A DNA stretch of 64,000 bases. Source: Flavobacterium bizetiae (GTDB taxonomy: Bacteria; Bacteroidota; Bacteroidia; Flavobacteriales; Flavobacteriaceae). The translations under genes and the position numbers were made by a program. A model generated the notes under the pieces. The model worked only from the letters and a program-made list of their open reading frames with translations. It did not search any database and was not told the origin of the DNA. Below are positions 34,414 through 42,893 of this stretch, in pieces. Location of the stretch: positions 24,548 to 88,547 of the forward strand of contig NZ_CADCSU010000103.1 in assembly GCF_902804475.1 (NCBI RefSeq). Reading direction: 5' to 3'. Each line of letters begins with the position of its first letter. The first letter of the stretch is position 1.

Positions 34414-35155
34414 CTCTAAAATCTTTACCGGTTAATGAAATAAAAACTTCTTCAAGATTTTGTGCTTTTTCTGTAGAAGCAATTAAACTTGATGGTGTTC
34501 CTTGTGCAAAAATCCTGCCTCGGTCGAGAATGGCAATATGGGTACAGAAATCTTCGGCTTCAGCCAAATGATGAGAGGTATAAATAATCGTAGTTCCGTT
34601 TTGGTTTAAAACTTTTAAATAATCGATAATCGCATTTTTAGATTGTACATCGACACCAACAGTTGGTTCATCTAAAAATAACACTTTTGGATTGTGCAGA
34701 ATTCCGGCAATTAAATTGACTCTTCGTTTCATTCCGCCCGAAAAAGTTTCGATACGTTTGTCTGCGAATTTTAATAATCCCAAAAGATCTAAAGTTTCGA
34801 TTACTTTATCTTTTAAGTAAGAACCTTTTAAGCCGTACATACTCCCGAAATAATGCAAATTTTCTCTGGCTGTCAAAGTTGGATATAAAGCATATTCCTG
34901 AGGAACAACTCCTATAATTTTTTTTATTTTAGATGAATGATGCGTGTAGTTCAGATCATCAATTGTAAAATGTCCTGAAGTTGGTTTTATCAATCCGCAA
35001 AGCATAGAGATCAAAGTGGTTTTTCCGGCGCCATTCGGGCCTAATAATCCAAAAATCTGACCTTCATTTATTTCCAGCGAAACATCGTTCAAAGAATACT
35101 GGTCGGCATCTTTGTACTTTTTCGAAAGGGATTCTATTTTTATAATGGGTTTCAA
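34403..35155 (-). CDS. ABC transporter ATP-binding protein
   Basis: 250 residues. Walker A GPNGAGKTT, the ABC signature FSGGMKRR, Walker B VLFLDEPT and the switch His (YTSHHLAEAE) are all intact. It belongs to the DrrA/CcmA-like subfamily that works with ABC-2 permeases such as the next gene. It begins four bases after the stop of the BtrH-like gene. Drives export by ATP hydrolysis at the inner membrane. Confidence 0.93.
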   Translation of the reverse strand: MKPIIKIESLSKKYKDADQYSLNDVSLEINEGQIFGLLGPNGAGKTTLISMLCGLIKPTSGHFTIDDLNYTHHSSKIKKIIGVVPQEYALYPTLTARENLHYFGSMYGLKGSYLKDKVIETLDLLGLLKFADKRIETFSGGMKRRVNLIAGILHNPKVLFLDEPTVGVDVQSKNAIIDYLKVLNQNGTTIIYTSHHLAEAEDFCTHIAILDRGRIFAQGTPSSLIASTEKAQNLEEVFISLTGKDFRDGQ

Positions 35156-35159
35156 TATA

Positions 35160-36158
35160 TTAGCTAATGGCTTTTTTTAATTTTTTGAAAAAGATTTCTT
35201 CTCGATTGGCAATGCTCAAAAGTTCATCAGCAATGGCGTTGTAAGCATCTTCTTTGGCACTTCGGTTTTTGTAAATTCTTGAAGCTTCTACAGCAAAATC
35301 ACGCCATGAATCTCCAATTTGTGTCATTTCTTTAGAAAGCACTTTCAATTCTTCATTACCTAAAATAACCGAAGCTTCTTGTAAAAAAGCAGCATATATA
35401 AAACGAAATCCTCCGCCACCGGTTCCTATTTCTTCCTGCATACGTACCATTTGCGCCAGATAATGATTGGCTTTTTTGGTTCCGTGTTTTACAGGCCATT
35501 TTCTGATTTGTTTCGATACGAATTTAATTCCGCGTACACCAATAATAGGCATTGGCGCCAGCATATCTCGACACGTATTTTTAATTCCTTTTATAATGGC
35601 ACTTTTTAAATCAACAGCTGCCGGAATCTGAATTGGATAATACATTTGTCCTCTTGGAGCAAAAGCGCCTTTGGCAAAACGTACTTTGTCTAATTCGTCG
35701 TGCGTTAAAGTTGTAACAGTTTCCATAACTGGATCGCTCACCAAATAATCCGTTTCAGTTTTTCCGTAAACGACTAAATTGTGCGCGTTGAAATGAAAGC
35801 GATATTCATCCGGAAAATAACTCAAATGATAAACTCCAACTTGTAATCCGGTTGGAATATTATTTTTTAAATTTTCGTCTAACGCTTTATTTGCATTGGT
35901 TGTCGAAGAAAATTTTTGTCTTTTTATTTTAAGATTTAAACGCTTGGCTAGTTTATTAAAAATTTGTCCCGGCAAAGTTCTGTAACTAATTGCGGGTGCA
36001 TAATTGACTTTTAAAAAAGGTAAGTATACAAAGAAAAGCCCGGAGCCAATACCAAAAACCATAGGTTCGCTGATGTTGAGTCCGCTATTTTTTAGCAAAT
36101 TCGAGGCTACTCCGTTCTCGCAATGGGCAGCTTGATGATGTGTAAAATTAGTTTGCAT
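35160..36158 (-). CDS. BtrH-like (DUF4872) papain-fold acyltransferase or peptidase-like protein
   Basis: 332 residues. The N-terminal half matches the BtrH_N pattern: HHQAAHCENGVASNLL with a candidate nucleophile Cys near residue 13, IGSGLFFVYL, then a His/Asp pair in NAHNLVVYGKTETDYLVSDP, as in papain/C39-type folds. The rest (from about 195) fits DUF4872. The characterised relative BtrH moves an acyl side chain from an ACP onto an aminoglycoside in butirosin synthesis. By analogy this protein may transfer the aryl polyene acyl group from ACP to a hydroxyl of the dialkylresorcinol. It begins where the 134-residue unknown gene ends (one-base overlap at 36158). Confidence 0.75.
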   Translation of the reverse strand: MQTNFTHHQAAHCENGVASNLLKNSGLNISEPMVFGIGSGLFFVYLPFLKVNYAPAISYRTLPGQIFNKLAKRLNLKIKRQKFSSTTNANKALDENLKNNIPTGLQVGVYHLSYFPDEYRFHFNAHNLVVYGKTETDYLVSDPVMETVTTLTHDELDKVRFAKGAFAPRGQMYYPIQIPAAVDLKSAIIKGIKNTCRDMLAPMPIIGVRGIKFVSKQIRKWPVKHGTKKANHYLAQMVRMQEEIGTGGGGFRFIYAAFLQEASVILGNEELKVLSKEMTQIGDSWRDFAVEASRIYKNRSAKEDAYNAIADELLSIANREEIFFKKLKKAIS

Positions 36159-36562
36159 TACTCTGTTTTAATATTTTTTAATTCTGCTATTGAAATCTCA
36201 AAAGCATCGGCATATTTTTTTAGGATCGAATCGCTTAATTTGGCAAAAACGGTAGGTTTAAAATGTCTTTTTACGCGCCATTTCCACATTCCAACATAAC
36301 TTGATAAGATAGTAAGATCCATTTTGTTGACTTCCATATAATAACAAATCGGACTTACTTCGCCAATTTCGACTTGCATTTTTGCTTCGGCAATGCGTTC
36401 GTTTATTTCGTCTATTGAATTTGAAAGTGCGATGGTTTTAGGTTCCCAGCCGGTACTTAGAGTTGTTGTATAATTGCCATCCGCATCGGTAGCATACAAA
36501 AGTTCTTTAACGTTGTTTTTTGTTAAGTTGCTTTTATCTTGTGGTACTTTTTCTTTTTCCAT
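36158..36562 (-). CDS. Protein of unknown function, partner of the BtrH-like gene
   Basis: 134 residues, no signal peptide and no membrane helix. The centre reads LSNSIDEINERIAEAKMQVEIGEVSPICYYMEVNKMDLTIL and the C-terminus is helical and basic (WKWRVKRHFKPTVF). I do not recognise a family. Stop and start overlap with the BtrH-like gene (TAATG type at 36158), so the two are probably made in equal amounts and may act together. Confidence 0.6.
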   Translation of the reverse strand: MEKEKVPQDKSNLTKNNVKELLYATDADGNYTTTLSTGWEPKTIALSNSIDEINERIAEAKMQVEIGEVSPICYYMEVNKMDLTILSSYVGMWKWRVKRHFKPTVFAKLSDSILKKYADAFEISIAELKNIKTE

Positions 36563-36574
36563 ATTGTCTTTAAA

Positions 36575-36892
36575 CTATGATATTCCGAACATAAAAGCAG
36601 CTATTATAAAAGCTAAAACTGCTAAAATTCCCAAATTTGCAAAAGCTATTTTTTTTCTTTTTTTGATAAATAAATAAATCATTTCAGTAAATAAACCGAT
36701 ACAATACATTAGGATAATGAGGAAACTTACAATAAATAATCCTAAACCACCATCAACGTGTCGGTGCATATCTTCTTCACAATGTTTATGAGGATCGTAT
36801 GAAAAACTCCAAATAAGAAAAAGACTTCCTAGCAATAATACTAAAATTGCCATTCGTATTAAAACATGAAAGGATATCTTTTTAAAATCCAT
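36575..36892 (-). CDS. Small membrane protein of unknown function
   Basis: 105 residues with three hydrophobic segments (ILVLLLGSLFLIWSFSY, LFIVSFLIILMYCIGLFTEMIYLFI and FANLGILAVLAFIIAAFMFG). A His-rich, acidic stretch (DPHKHCEEDMHRHVDGG) lies in the first loop and could bind metal. It is 12 bases from the unknown gene downstream and 10 from the dehydratase-like gene upstream, so it is part of the operon. Function unknown. Confidence 0.6.
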   Translation of the reverse strand: MDFKKISFHVLIRMAILVLLLGSLFLIWSFSYDPHKHCEEDMHRHVDGGLGLFIVSFLIILMYCIGLFTEMIYLFIKKRKKIAFANLGILAVLAFIIAAFMFGIS

Positions 36893-36902
36893 GTTTAAAT
36901 TA

Positions 36903-37376
36903 TTACATGATTGAATTTATCTTTTGAATGAATAAATTAATTTCGCATTCTAGAAGTAATTTATGTCCCCATAAACTTTCGCAGTGCATCGTGCATAAAG
37001 TATAATCATCGCCTTCAAATTTTGAAACCAAAGTTGCTTTGGTAATAATTGTATCACCCACTTTTGGCAGTAAATGTATTTTAAGGTTTTTTATCGCACT
37101 GATAAAACCAAGAACATTTACGTTTTCATTTTCTGTTCCGTCTTCTTCAAAAAAATACTTTTTACCTACTATAGACGAACAGGTTTGCGCGGTGTTTTCG
37201 ATTAAACCTGCTTCGATAAAAATGTTATTATCTATAAAAATATTATCTTTTTTGATCAGGAAAGTTGTTTCTACAAAATTAGAATCTATATCCAAAATTA
37301 AATCCACCATAAGCATTGGCGCCCGGTGCGGTAAATAGTTTTGTATGTCGACTCCGGTTTTCATTCCTGCTATCAT
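36903..37376 (-). CDS. ApeP-like hotdog dehydratase, without HFPG motif
   Basis: 157 residues. The beginning IQNYLPHRAPMLMVD is the FabZ-type start, and IFIEAGLIENTAQTCSS corresponds to the FabZ helix PGVLxxEAMAQ with its catalytic Glu. The upstream GHFPG with the catalytic His is missing (IDNNI instead). It is a paralogue of the following gene, overlapping it by four bases. The aryl polyene system of E. coli has such an ApeP protein, which as I recall works in a complex with ApeI. The likely partner here is the HFPG-type protein at 23187-23558. Confidence 0.78.
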   Translation of the reverse strand: MIAGMKTGVDIQNYLPHRAPMLMVDLILDIDSNFVETTFLIKKDNIFIDNNIFIEAGLIENTAQTCSSIVGKKYFFEEDGTENENVNVLGFISAIKNLKIHLLPKVGDTIITKATLVSKFEGDDYTLCTMHCESLWGHKLLLECEINLFIQKINSIM

Positions 37377-37810
37377 TTCGCTAAAACAGTTTTCATTTGT
37401 CCGTTAGCAATTTCTTCATTGTTTAAATAAGTCACAACATCTACCAAAGTTATTCCTGCAAATTCCTGCAAAATGGTTACGGTAGATTGAATTGTATCAT
37501 TAATTTTTGGCAGTTTTTTAATTTCAATTTCTTTAATAGAACCAATATATCCTGTTGGAGCTGTTTCGTTTTTTAAGAAGAATTGATAACCAGTATGCAA
37601 AGCCACTGATTGTGCCATATGTTCGATTAAACCTGCTTCCAGAAAAGTATCATTGTTAAAAAAAATGTTGTCGTTTTTAATTTCTAATCCTGCTATTAAT
37701 GAGGTTTCTGTAAACGAATACATTTTATCTACCATAACAAAAGGAAACTTTTGCGGCAGTAAATTTTCAACAGCTTCTTTTTCTAAAAGTAATGTCGTCT
37801 CCATTAGCAA
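37373..37810 (-). CDS. ApeP-like hotdog dehydratase, second paralogue
   Basis: 145 residues, or 143 from the second ATG. It shows LLPQKFPFVMVD and then TFLEAGLIEHMAQSVALH, the same architecture as its neighbour: the Glu-bearing helix is present and the GHFPG motif with the catalytic His is not (NNDTF in its place). It overlaps the end of darB by seven bases. The two adjacent genes could form a heterodimer with each other, or each with the HFPG-type protein. Confidence 0.78.
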   Translation of the reverse strand: MLMETTLLLEKEAVENLLPQKFPFVMVDKMYSFTETSLIAGLEIKNDNIFFNNDTFLEAGLIEHMAQSVALHTGYQFFLKNETAPTGYIGSIKEIEIKKLPKINDTIQSTVTILQEFAGITLVDVVTYLNNEEIANGQMKTVLAK

Positions 37811-38937
37811 ACTGTTAAATAAGCATATGCAAACGAGAATCTTCCACTTTCAGGAACTGATAAAAGAATACGATCTCCTTTTTTTAAATTTCCTGAATTC
37901 ATCAATTCTTCCAGCGCCAGGTAAATAGAGGCAGAACCTACATTTCCTACTCTCGAAAGGTTCATAAACCATTTTTCATCTTCCATTCCGATTCCTCTTT
38001 CAGCTAATCCTTTTTTTAATCCTTCAACAAAAAAGTTAGAAGAAACGTGAGGAATAAAATAATCGACCTGATCTGAACTAATATTATTTTTAGACATGGC
38101 ATCGCTCATACTTTCAGCTCCTTTAGAAAGTATAAATTCATCCAATAATTTTACGTCTTGTTTAATGGCAAAAACCGATTCGTTTAACCATTGTTCCGGC
38201 TTATAATCACTCCATGACTTAATTTCGCCATTTTCTAATTTATCACCACCGGCATACATGCAAGTTTCTAATTCATAAGCATATGAAAAAGCTTCCATCC
38301 ATTCGATTTTTAGAGAAATTGGGCCTCTTGGTTTATTTTCTAATAAAAAAGCTCCGGCTCCGTCAGATAACATCCAACGTAAAAAATCTTTTTTGAAAGC
38401 AATAATTGGCTGCTCTTCAAGGCTTTTTAGATTGGCTGCTTCGTGATTGTACATTTGAGCATTTAGCCAGCTTGAAACTTTTTCTGATCCGGTACAAATC
38501 GCATTTTGAGAGTTTCCTGATTTTATAGAAAGAAAACCAAATTTTAAGGAATTCATTCCGGCGCAACAAACACCAGTTGATGAATTTAATTCTACCGATT
38601 TATTTTTTAATAATCCGTGAACCATCGCGGCGTGCGAAGGTAAGAAAACGTCAGGTGTTGAGGTTCCGCAGGATAATACTTCAAGATCTTGTGCCGTAAA
38701 GTTTTCATCAAACAATTGTACAACAGCATTTTTTGTTAACTCAGCATTATTATGGGTACTTTTTCCTGTTTTATCTATGGCGTAATAACGACTTGTGATT
38801 TTATTATTGCGCAAAATAATGCGTCTTGCTTTAGAAGCGGCATCATTAATGAGTCCTAAATAATCTTCCATTTCATCATTCGAAATAGCTTCATTTGGCA
38901 AATACTTTGCGGCTTTGGTAATATATACTTCAAACAT
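37804..38937 (-). CDS. darB: DarB-type ketosynthase (KAS III family)
   Basis: 377 residues of the FabH/KAS III fold. The active Cys is near residue 124 in STGVCCAGMNSLKFG, the His in YFIPHVSSNF and the Asn in RVGNVGSASIYLALEE, so the Cys-His-Asn triad is complete. In the characterised dialkylresorcinol pathway DarB joins two acyl chains into a cyclohexanedione. It follows darA with 16 bases between them, the standard pair of flexirubin clusters. Its ORF starts at an ATG. Confidence 0.9.
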   Translation of the reverse strand: MFEVYITKAAKYLPNEAISNDEMEDYLGLINDAASKARRIILRNNKITSRYYAIDKTGKSTHNNAELTKNAVVQLFDENFTAQDLEVLSCGTSTPDVFLPSHAAMVHGLLKNKSVELNSSTGVCCAGMNSLKFGFLSIKSGNSQNAICTGSEKVSSWLNAQMYNHEAANLKSLEEQPIIAFKKDFLRWMLSDGAGAFLLENKPRGPISLKIEWMEAFSYAYELETCMYAGGDKLENGEIKSWSDYKPEQWLNESVFAIKQDVKLLDEFILSKGAESMSDAMSKNNISSDQVDYFIPHVSSNFFVEGLKKGLAERGIGMEDEKWFMNLSRVGNVGSASIYLALEELMNSGNLKKGDRILLSVPESGRFSFAYAYLTVC

Positions 38938-38953
38938 AATCTAATTTCGTCTT

Positions 38954-39856
38954 CTAAACTCCTTGATAATATCGAGTTTCTTTTTTTATAGTTTTTAACT
39001 TAAAAGGGTAGGTAATAAGGTGCAATATATATACTATTGGTGAGATTAACCATATTGCGAGGAATAAATAAACATTAAATACTTTAAGCAGCTGTTTTCT
39101 GTTTTTTTGATGTTTATAAATAAGATTCGACCATTTATCGAAAATTTTATTCGCGGTTTTGTCTACAGTAACGAGATACGGGCTGATTTTTACTGCACCA
39201 GCAGAAAGTAATTTTGGTTGTAAATCTTCAAAATTATTCTGATTTAGGGCAGAAAGAATTACTTCTCCAAATTTATCCGATTCCTGAATGTCTTTATCCG
39301 AAACTCCCGGTAGAGGCAAAATTCCCCAATGTTTTTTCTTAACTCCGGAGAACATCCATTCTACAATCGTGATTACACTGATTAAATTTCCAACGCGATC
39401 GACCAAAGCTACATTTCCTACCAATTGTGCATTGGCTCCTTTAAGTAAAGTTTTGATTTTTTCCTGCGCCATGATCCACATATTACGAGAACCACTTATG
39501 GTAACAACAGGTGTATTATTTAATATTCTTTTTGCATCATCGCTTTTCAAAAAGGAATTGATTGGTATTGATGGCGATAAGTACCAAACCTGATAATGAA
39601 ATAGAACCAGATCGAATTTTGTATTTAGAATTTCGTCCGGAACTGGTTTTAATGCTGTTGGTATTTGAAGGAATGATTCTGGAAAAGCATCAAAGAAAGA
39701 ATCTTTATCCCAAGGAAAAGGGAAAGGTTTTTCTAATTGTATTTCGTGAAACGTTACATTTATTTCTTCTGAATTTAGAAAAGGCTTTGCAATGTTTCGT
39801 GCTATTTCTTCTAATTGTCCAGATTGCGAATAATAAATAACAAGAACATTTTTCAT
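38954..39856 (-). CDS. darA: DarA, dialkylresorcinol-forming enzyme (flavodoxin-like)
   Basis: 300 residues. The N-terminus VLVIYYSQSGQLEEIARNI is a flavodoxin-type FMN-phosphate loop. VVTISGSRNMWIMAQEKIK follows. A C-terminal hydrophobic segment (FNVYLFLAIWLISPIVYILH) suggests membrane attachment. It fits the family annotated as dialkylresorcinol condensing enzyme DarA, which acts after DarB to give the aromatic resorcinol ring. It is directly upstream of darB. The start is an ATG at 39854-39856. Confidence 0.88.
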   Translation of the reverse strand: MKNVLVIYYSQSGQLEEIARNIAKPFLNSEEINVTFHEIQLEKPFPFPWDKDSFFDAFPESFLQIPTALKPVPDEILNTKFDLVLFHYQVWYLSPSIPINSFLKSDDAKRILNNTPVVTISGSRNMWIMAQEKIKTLLKGANAQLVGNVALVDRVGNLISVITIVEWMFSGVKKKHWGILPLPGVSDKDIQESDKFGEVILSALNQNNFEDLQPKLLSAGAVKISPYLVTVDKTANKIFDKWSNLIYKHQKNRKQLLKVFNVYLFLAIWLISPIVYILHLITYPFKLKTIKKETRYYQGV

Positions 39857-39900
39857 TTTGGTTGGTTTCTTTGGTGGTTGCGCAAAAATAAGTATTTTTT

Positions 39901-41541
39901 TTAAACGAATTTCCTTATTTTATCTGTTCGTTTGGTATGAACCCAATCAGGCCATGTGGCAGAATCTTCGGCATCATAGATTCTGATTTTTTGATTTTCA
40001 TCTTCTAATAATAAATCATCAGATTTACAGCCCAAAATAGCAGCAGCAGCTTCTACACCAGAATATGTTGCTCCTGCAACGCCATGAGACAAGGTACAAG
40101 CGCCACAAAGAAACAGATTTTCGATTTCGGTTTTGTTTTTATAAGCGAATGGGCCAACCTGATTCAATGTTTTTTCGGTTCCGTACACATTCCCTTTTGT
40201 CGAATTAATATAAAATTCATTTGTTTTTGGAGTTCCTAATTCTGCCTGAATGATATGTTGTTTCGCATTCGGAATTATTTTCTCGAGATTGTTCATCAGC
40301 TTATCGATGATTTTTTCTTTGAATATTTTGTATTCTTCGTTGTGATAATCGTCTAAACCATTAAAATCTTTCAGATGATCATAATTCACGTAAGTGACAA
40401 TTTCGAAGTTATGATAACGTCCGTTAAAACTTGCCGGATCTTTGAGGGTTGTACAACTGATAAATACTGATGGAAATGAATCTCCGGAATCAATATTACT
40501 ACTCATTAGATCCTCAAAATTAGCATCGTCGTTTTCATCTTTCATCATCCAGAAATTTCCGGAATCAATATTATATAAGGTAACATCAACATCAAGTGTG
40601 AGAAATAAAATCAAAGAAGTAACCGAATATTTTGTCTTGTCGAGTTTCTTAAGAAGTGATTTACTCAGATGTTCTTTATCAATTAAATTTAAATAGGTGA
40701 TGGAAGGATCAGCATTTGAAACGATATTTTTAGCTCGTATTTCTTCGCCATTTTCAAGCCTGATACCAACTGCTTTTTTATTTTCGATAATGATTTTACG
40801 AACGTTTTGTTTTACGCGTATTTCTCCGTTGTGTCTTTTTACACCCTTTGTCATGGCTTTTACGATTCCGCCGCCACCGCCCATGGGATAAAAACCTCCA
40901 TCAAAATAATGACTCATCACAGAACAATGCACCGGAAAACAAGCGCGAGCCGGAGGAAGTCCGTGATCGCCACATTGAATATTAAGAACGGCTTTTAGTT
41001 TGGGATCTTTTACATGCCAGCCAATTACTTTTTTTAAAGAAAAAAGGGCAAATTTTCCGAAATGTTTGGTTCGAAACGGAACGGTGATATTCTGCCAGAT
41101 TCCTTTTAGTTTGGGAATTAATTGCAATTCGTAACTCACTTTTTCGATAAGTGAAAGATATTCGTGAATGTTTTTTTCTTCGTGCGGAAAATGTTCAGAA
41201 AGTTTTTGCTTCAGATTTTCGACTCCGGCGGGAAGATCGAAACTTTCGTCTCCTATTAAACAATGTTCGTAGGCATTTTTGTTCATCCTGAAAAATACCA
41301 TGTCATTGGCAATTCCTAAACCGCGATACAATTCGTTGGTCGATTGTCCTTGTTCTAATTGGCCTACATAATGCACGCCGGGACTAAAACGCTGACCTTG
41401 TAAAGTAAAACTATGACTCCAGCCACCAGGAACATAATGTTGTTCGAGTACCAAAACTTTTTGTCCGGCTCTTGCAAGACATATTGCAGTGGATAATCCG
41501 CCAACTCCTGAACCAATAATAATTGTGTCAAATTCCTGCAT
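39901..41541 (-). CDS. CrtI-like FAD-dependent oxidoreductase (second of two)
   Basis: 546 residues. FAD-binding fold at the N-terminus (DTIIIGSGVGGLSTAICLARAG, then LEQHYVPGG), C-terminal FAD motif (LFLCGACTLSHGVAGATYSGVEAAAA). A paralogue of the protein at 16130-17647; both belong to the phytoene desaturase / carotenoid isomerase / retinol saturase group. The GGxSHSF segment follows the FAD motif. Two such enzymes in one cluster suggest that the polyene is desaturated or isomerised in two steps or at two places. The gene stands between darA and the acyltransferase. Confidence 0.85.
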   Translation of the reverse strand: MQEFDTIIIGSGVGGLSTAICLARAGQKVLVLEQHYVPGGWSHSFTLQGQRFSPGVHYVGQLEQGQSTNELYRGLGIANDMVFFRMNKNAYEHCLIGDESFDLPAGVENLKQKLSEHFPHEEKNIHEYLSLIEKVSYELQLIPKLKGIWQNITVPFRTKHFGKFALFSLKKVIGWHVKDPKLKAVLNIQCGDHGLPPARACFPVHCSVMSHYFDGGFYPMGGGGGIVKAMTKGVKRHNGEIRVKQNVRKIIIENKKAVGIRLENGEEIRAKNIVSNADPSITYLNLIDKEHLSKSLLKKLDKTKYSVTSLILFLTLDVDVTLYNIDSGNFWMMKDENDDANFEDLMSSNIDSGDSFPSVFISCTTLKDPASFNGRYHNFEIVTYVNYDHLKDFNGLDDYHNEEYKIFKEKIIDKLMNNLEKIIPNAKQHIIQAELGTPKTNEFYINSTKGNVYGTEKTLNQVGPFAYKNKTEIENLFLCGACTLSHGVAGATYSGVEAAAAILGCKSDDLLLEDENQKIRIYDAEDSATWPDWVHTKRTDKIRKFV

Positions 41542-41699
41542 ATCTTACTTTTAGAATTGTAAAGTATAAAAGAACGACATTTAATTAAATGATTTTTATT
41601 TTTGCCACGAATTCACGAATTATTTTTTCACGCAGATCTAAAAAGATTTCAGCTGATAAGCAGATATTAATTTAATAAAAATCTAAAATTGGTTTCGAT

Positions 41700-41739
41700 T
41701 TTAACCGCAATCCCGATAGCTATCGGGATTGCGGTTAAA
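41700..41739. repeat. Perfect 40-bp palindrome containing the CCCGATAGCTATCGGG core
   Basis: From 41700 to 41739 the sequence is fully self-complementary, centred between 41719 and 41720: TTTAACCGCAATCCCGATAG and its complement. The same 16-base core occurs at 3376-3391 and 44162-44177. It lies between the acyltransferase and the oxidoreductase genes, both on the minus strand, where it may end or reduce transcription, but there is no T-tract. Confidence 0.9.
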
Positions 41740-41760
41740 TTTATCTTTAATGGTTTATTT

Positions 41761-42639
41761 TTATTTCAATTGATTCCAAAAATCAAAGTAGTTGAACCAT
41801 TGCAAAGGATATTTTTTCACCATAGATTCTACGCTTTCAATATACGCTTTCAATAATCCTTTTTCGTCGCGATGTTTTACTGTGGCTTCGCGTGCATAAA
41901 GATGGTAATGCAAGTTGGGTTCTTTCATTACATAAACAAAAACTACAGGAACTTTTAATCTTGAAGCAATTAAAAATGGACCTGCTGGAAAGTTGGCTTC
42001 TTCGCCAAGAATTTTTTCAGATAATGATTTGGTACCTTCAAAATAACGATCGCCGGTAAAACAAACCAATTCGTTTTTAGAAAGTGCCGCATTAATTTCG
42101 AAAATATGAGAAAGATCTTCTCTGATAATGATAAACTTAACGGTAGGTTTTTGGGTAACGCTTTCGAGATAATTTTTAATAGCAGAATGTTCTAGATCTG
42201 TGGTAACCAGATTAATTTGAAAATCGATGTCGATATCGCCCAGAAAATGTTCGGCGATCTCAAAATTCCCAATATGCGCGCTGATTAAAACTCCTCCTTT
42301 TTTTTCTGCCAAAAGGTTTTTCAGCGTTTCGATTCCGTCAAATTCATAGGTAAATTTGTTTCGCATTCCTGCCGAAATGGAAATTTTATCAATAATGGTT
42401 TGTCCAAAAGTGTAATAACTCCTGAATACCATTTTTTTAGATTTAAACCAGGAATATCCAAGCCTTTCTTTAAAATAATAAGAAATGGCTTTGTTACTTT
42501 TCTTTAGAAATAAAAAATAGTAAGAAGCAACAAAATAAAGTAAAACGTAAGCAGCTTTAACACCCGCTTTTTGTATTAAAAAAACGAATATTTTATATCC
42601 TAAAACAGTTCCTTTTGATTTGCCATCCCATTTGCTCAT
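41761..42639 (-). CDS. LpxL/HtrB-type acyltransferase
   Basis: 292 residues, one N-terminal membrane segment (AAYVLLYFVASYYFLFL). The active-site motif reads ISAHIGNFEIAEHFL, i.e. H-x4-E, as in lipid A late acyltransferases. ERYFEG-type (DRYFEGTKSL) and FPAGPFLIASRLKVPVVFVYVM are also conserved there. It starts at the stop of the ACP gene (one-base overlap). The likely reaction is transfer of an acyl group from ACP to a membrane-bound acceptor; the acceptor could be the resorcinol or a polyene intermediate. Confidence 0.85.
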   Translation of the reverse strand: MSKWDGKSKGTVLGYKIFVFLIQKAGVKAAYVLLYFVASYYFLFLKKSNKAISYYFKERLGYSWFKSKKMVFRSYYTFGQTIIDKISISAGMRNKFTYEFDGIETLKNLLAEKKGGVLISAHIGNFEIAEHFLGDIDIDFQINLVTTDLEHSAIKNYLESVTQKPTVKFIIIREDLSHIFEINAALSKNELVCFTGDRYFEGTKSLSEKILGEEANFPAGPFLIASRLKVPVVFVYVMKEPNLHYHLYAREATVKHRDEKGLLKAYIESVESMVKKYPLQWFNYFDFWNQLK

Positions 42640-42893
42640 TAAGCAGTTTTGGCTTTTAATTTGTTTTCGATAAGATCATAAAAACTTTGGAAAGAATCAA
42701 TTCCAACGAAATCAACTTCAACTAGTTTTACACCAAAGTTGGCTTCGATTGAAACGACTAAATCAACATAGTCCAAACTATCTAACCCAAGTGTATCTTT
42801 TAAATTAACATCTGGTTCAATATCATCATTATCTACTTCAAACTCCTCAACTAAAAAACCATTTATTCTTGCTATAATCTCTTCTTTATTCAT
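42639..42893 (-). CDS. Acyl carrier protein (second)
   Basis: 84 residues with the phosphopantetheine site GLDSLDYVDLVVSIE, Ser 39. It overlaps the ketosynthase gene upstream by eight bases and the acyltransferase gene downstream by one, which suggests that these three act on the same chain. Confidence 0.93.
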   Translation of the reverse strand: MNKEEIIARINGFLVEEFEVDNDDIEPDVNLKDTLGLDSLDYVDLVVSIEANFGVKLVEVDFVGIDSFQSFYDLIENKLKAKTA

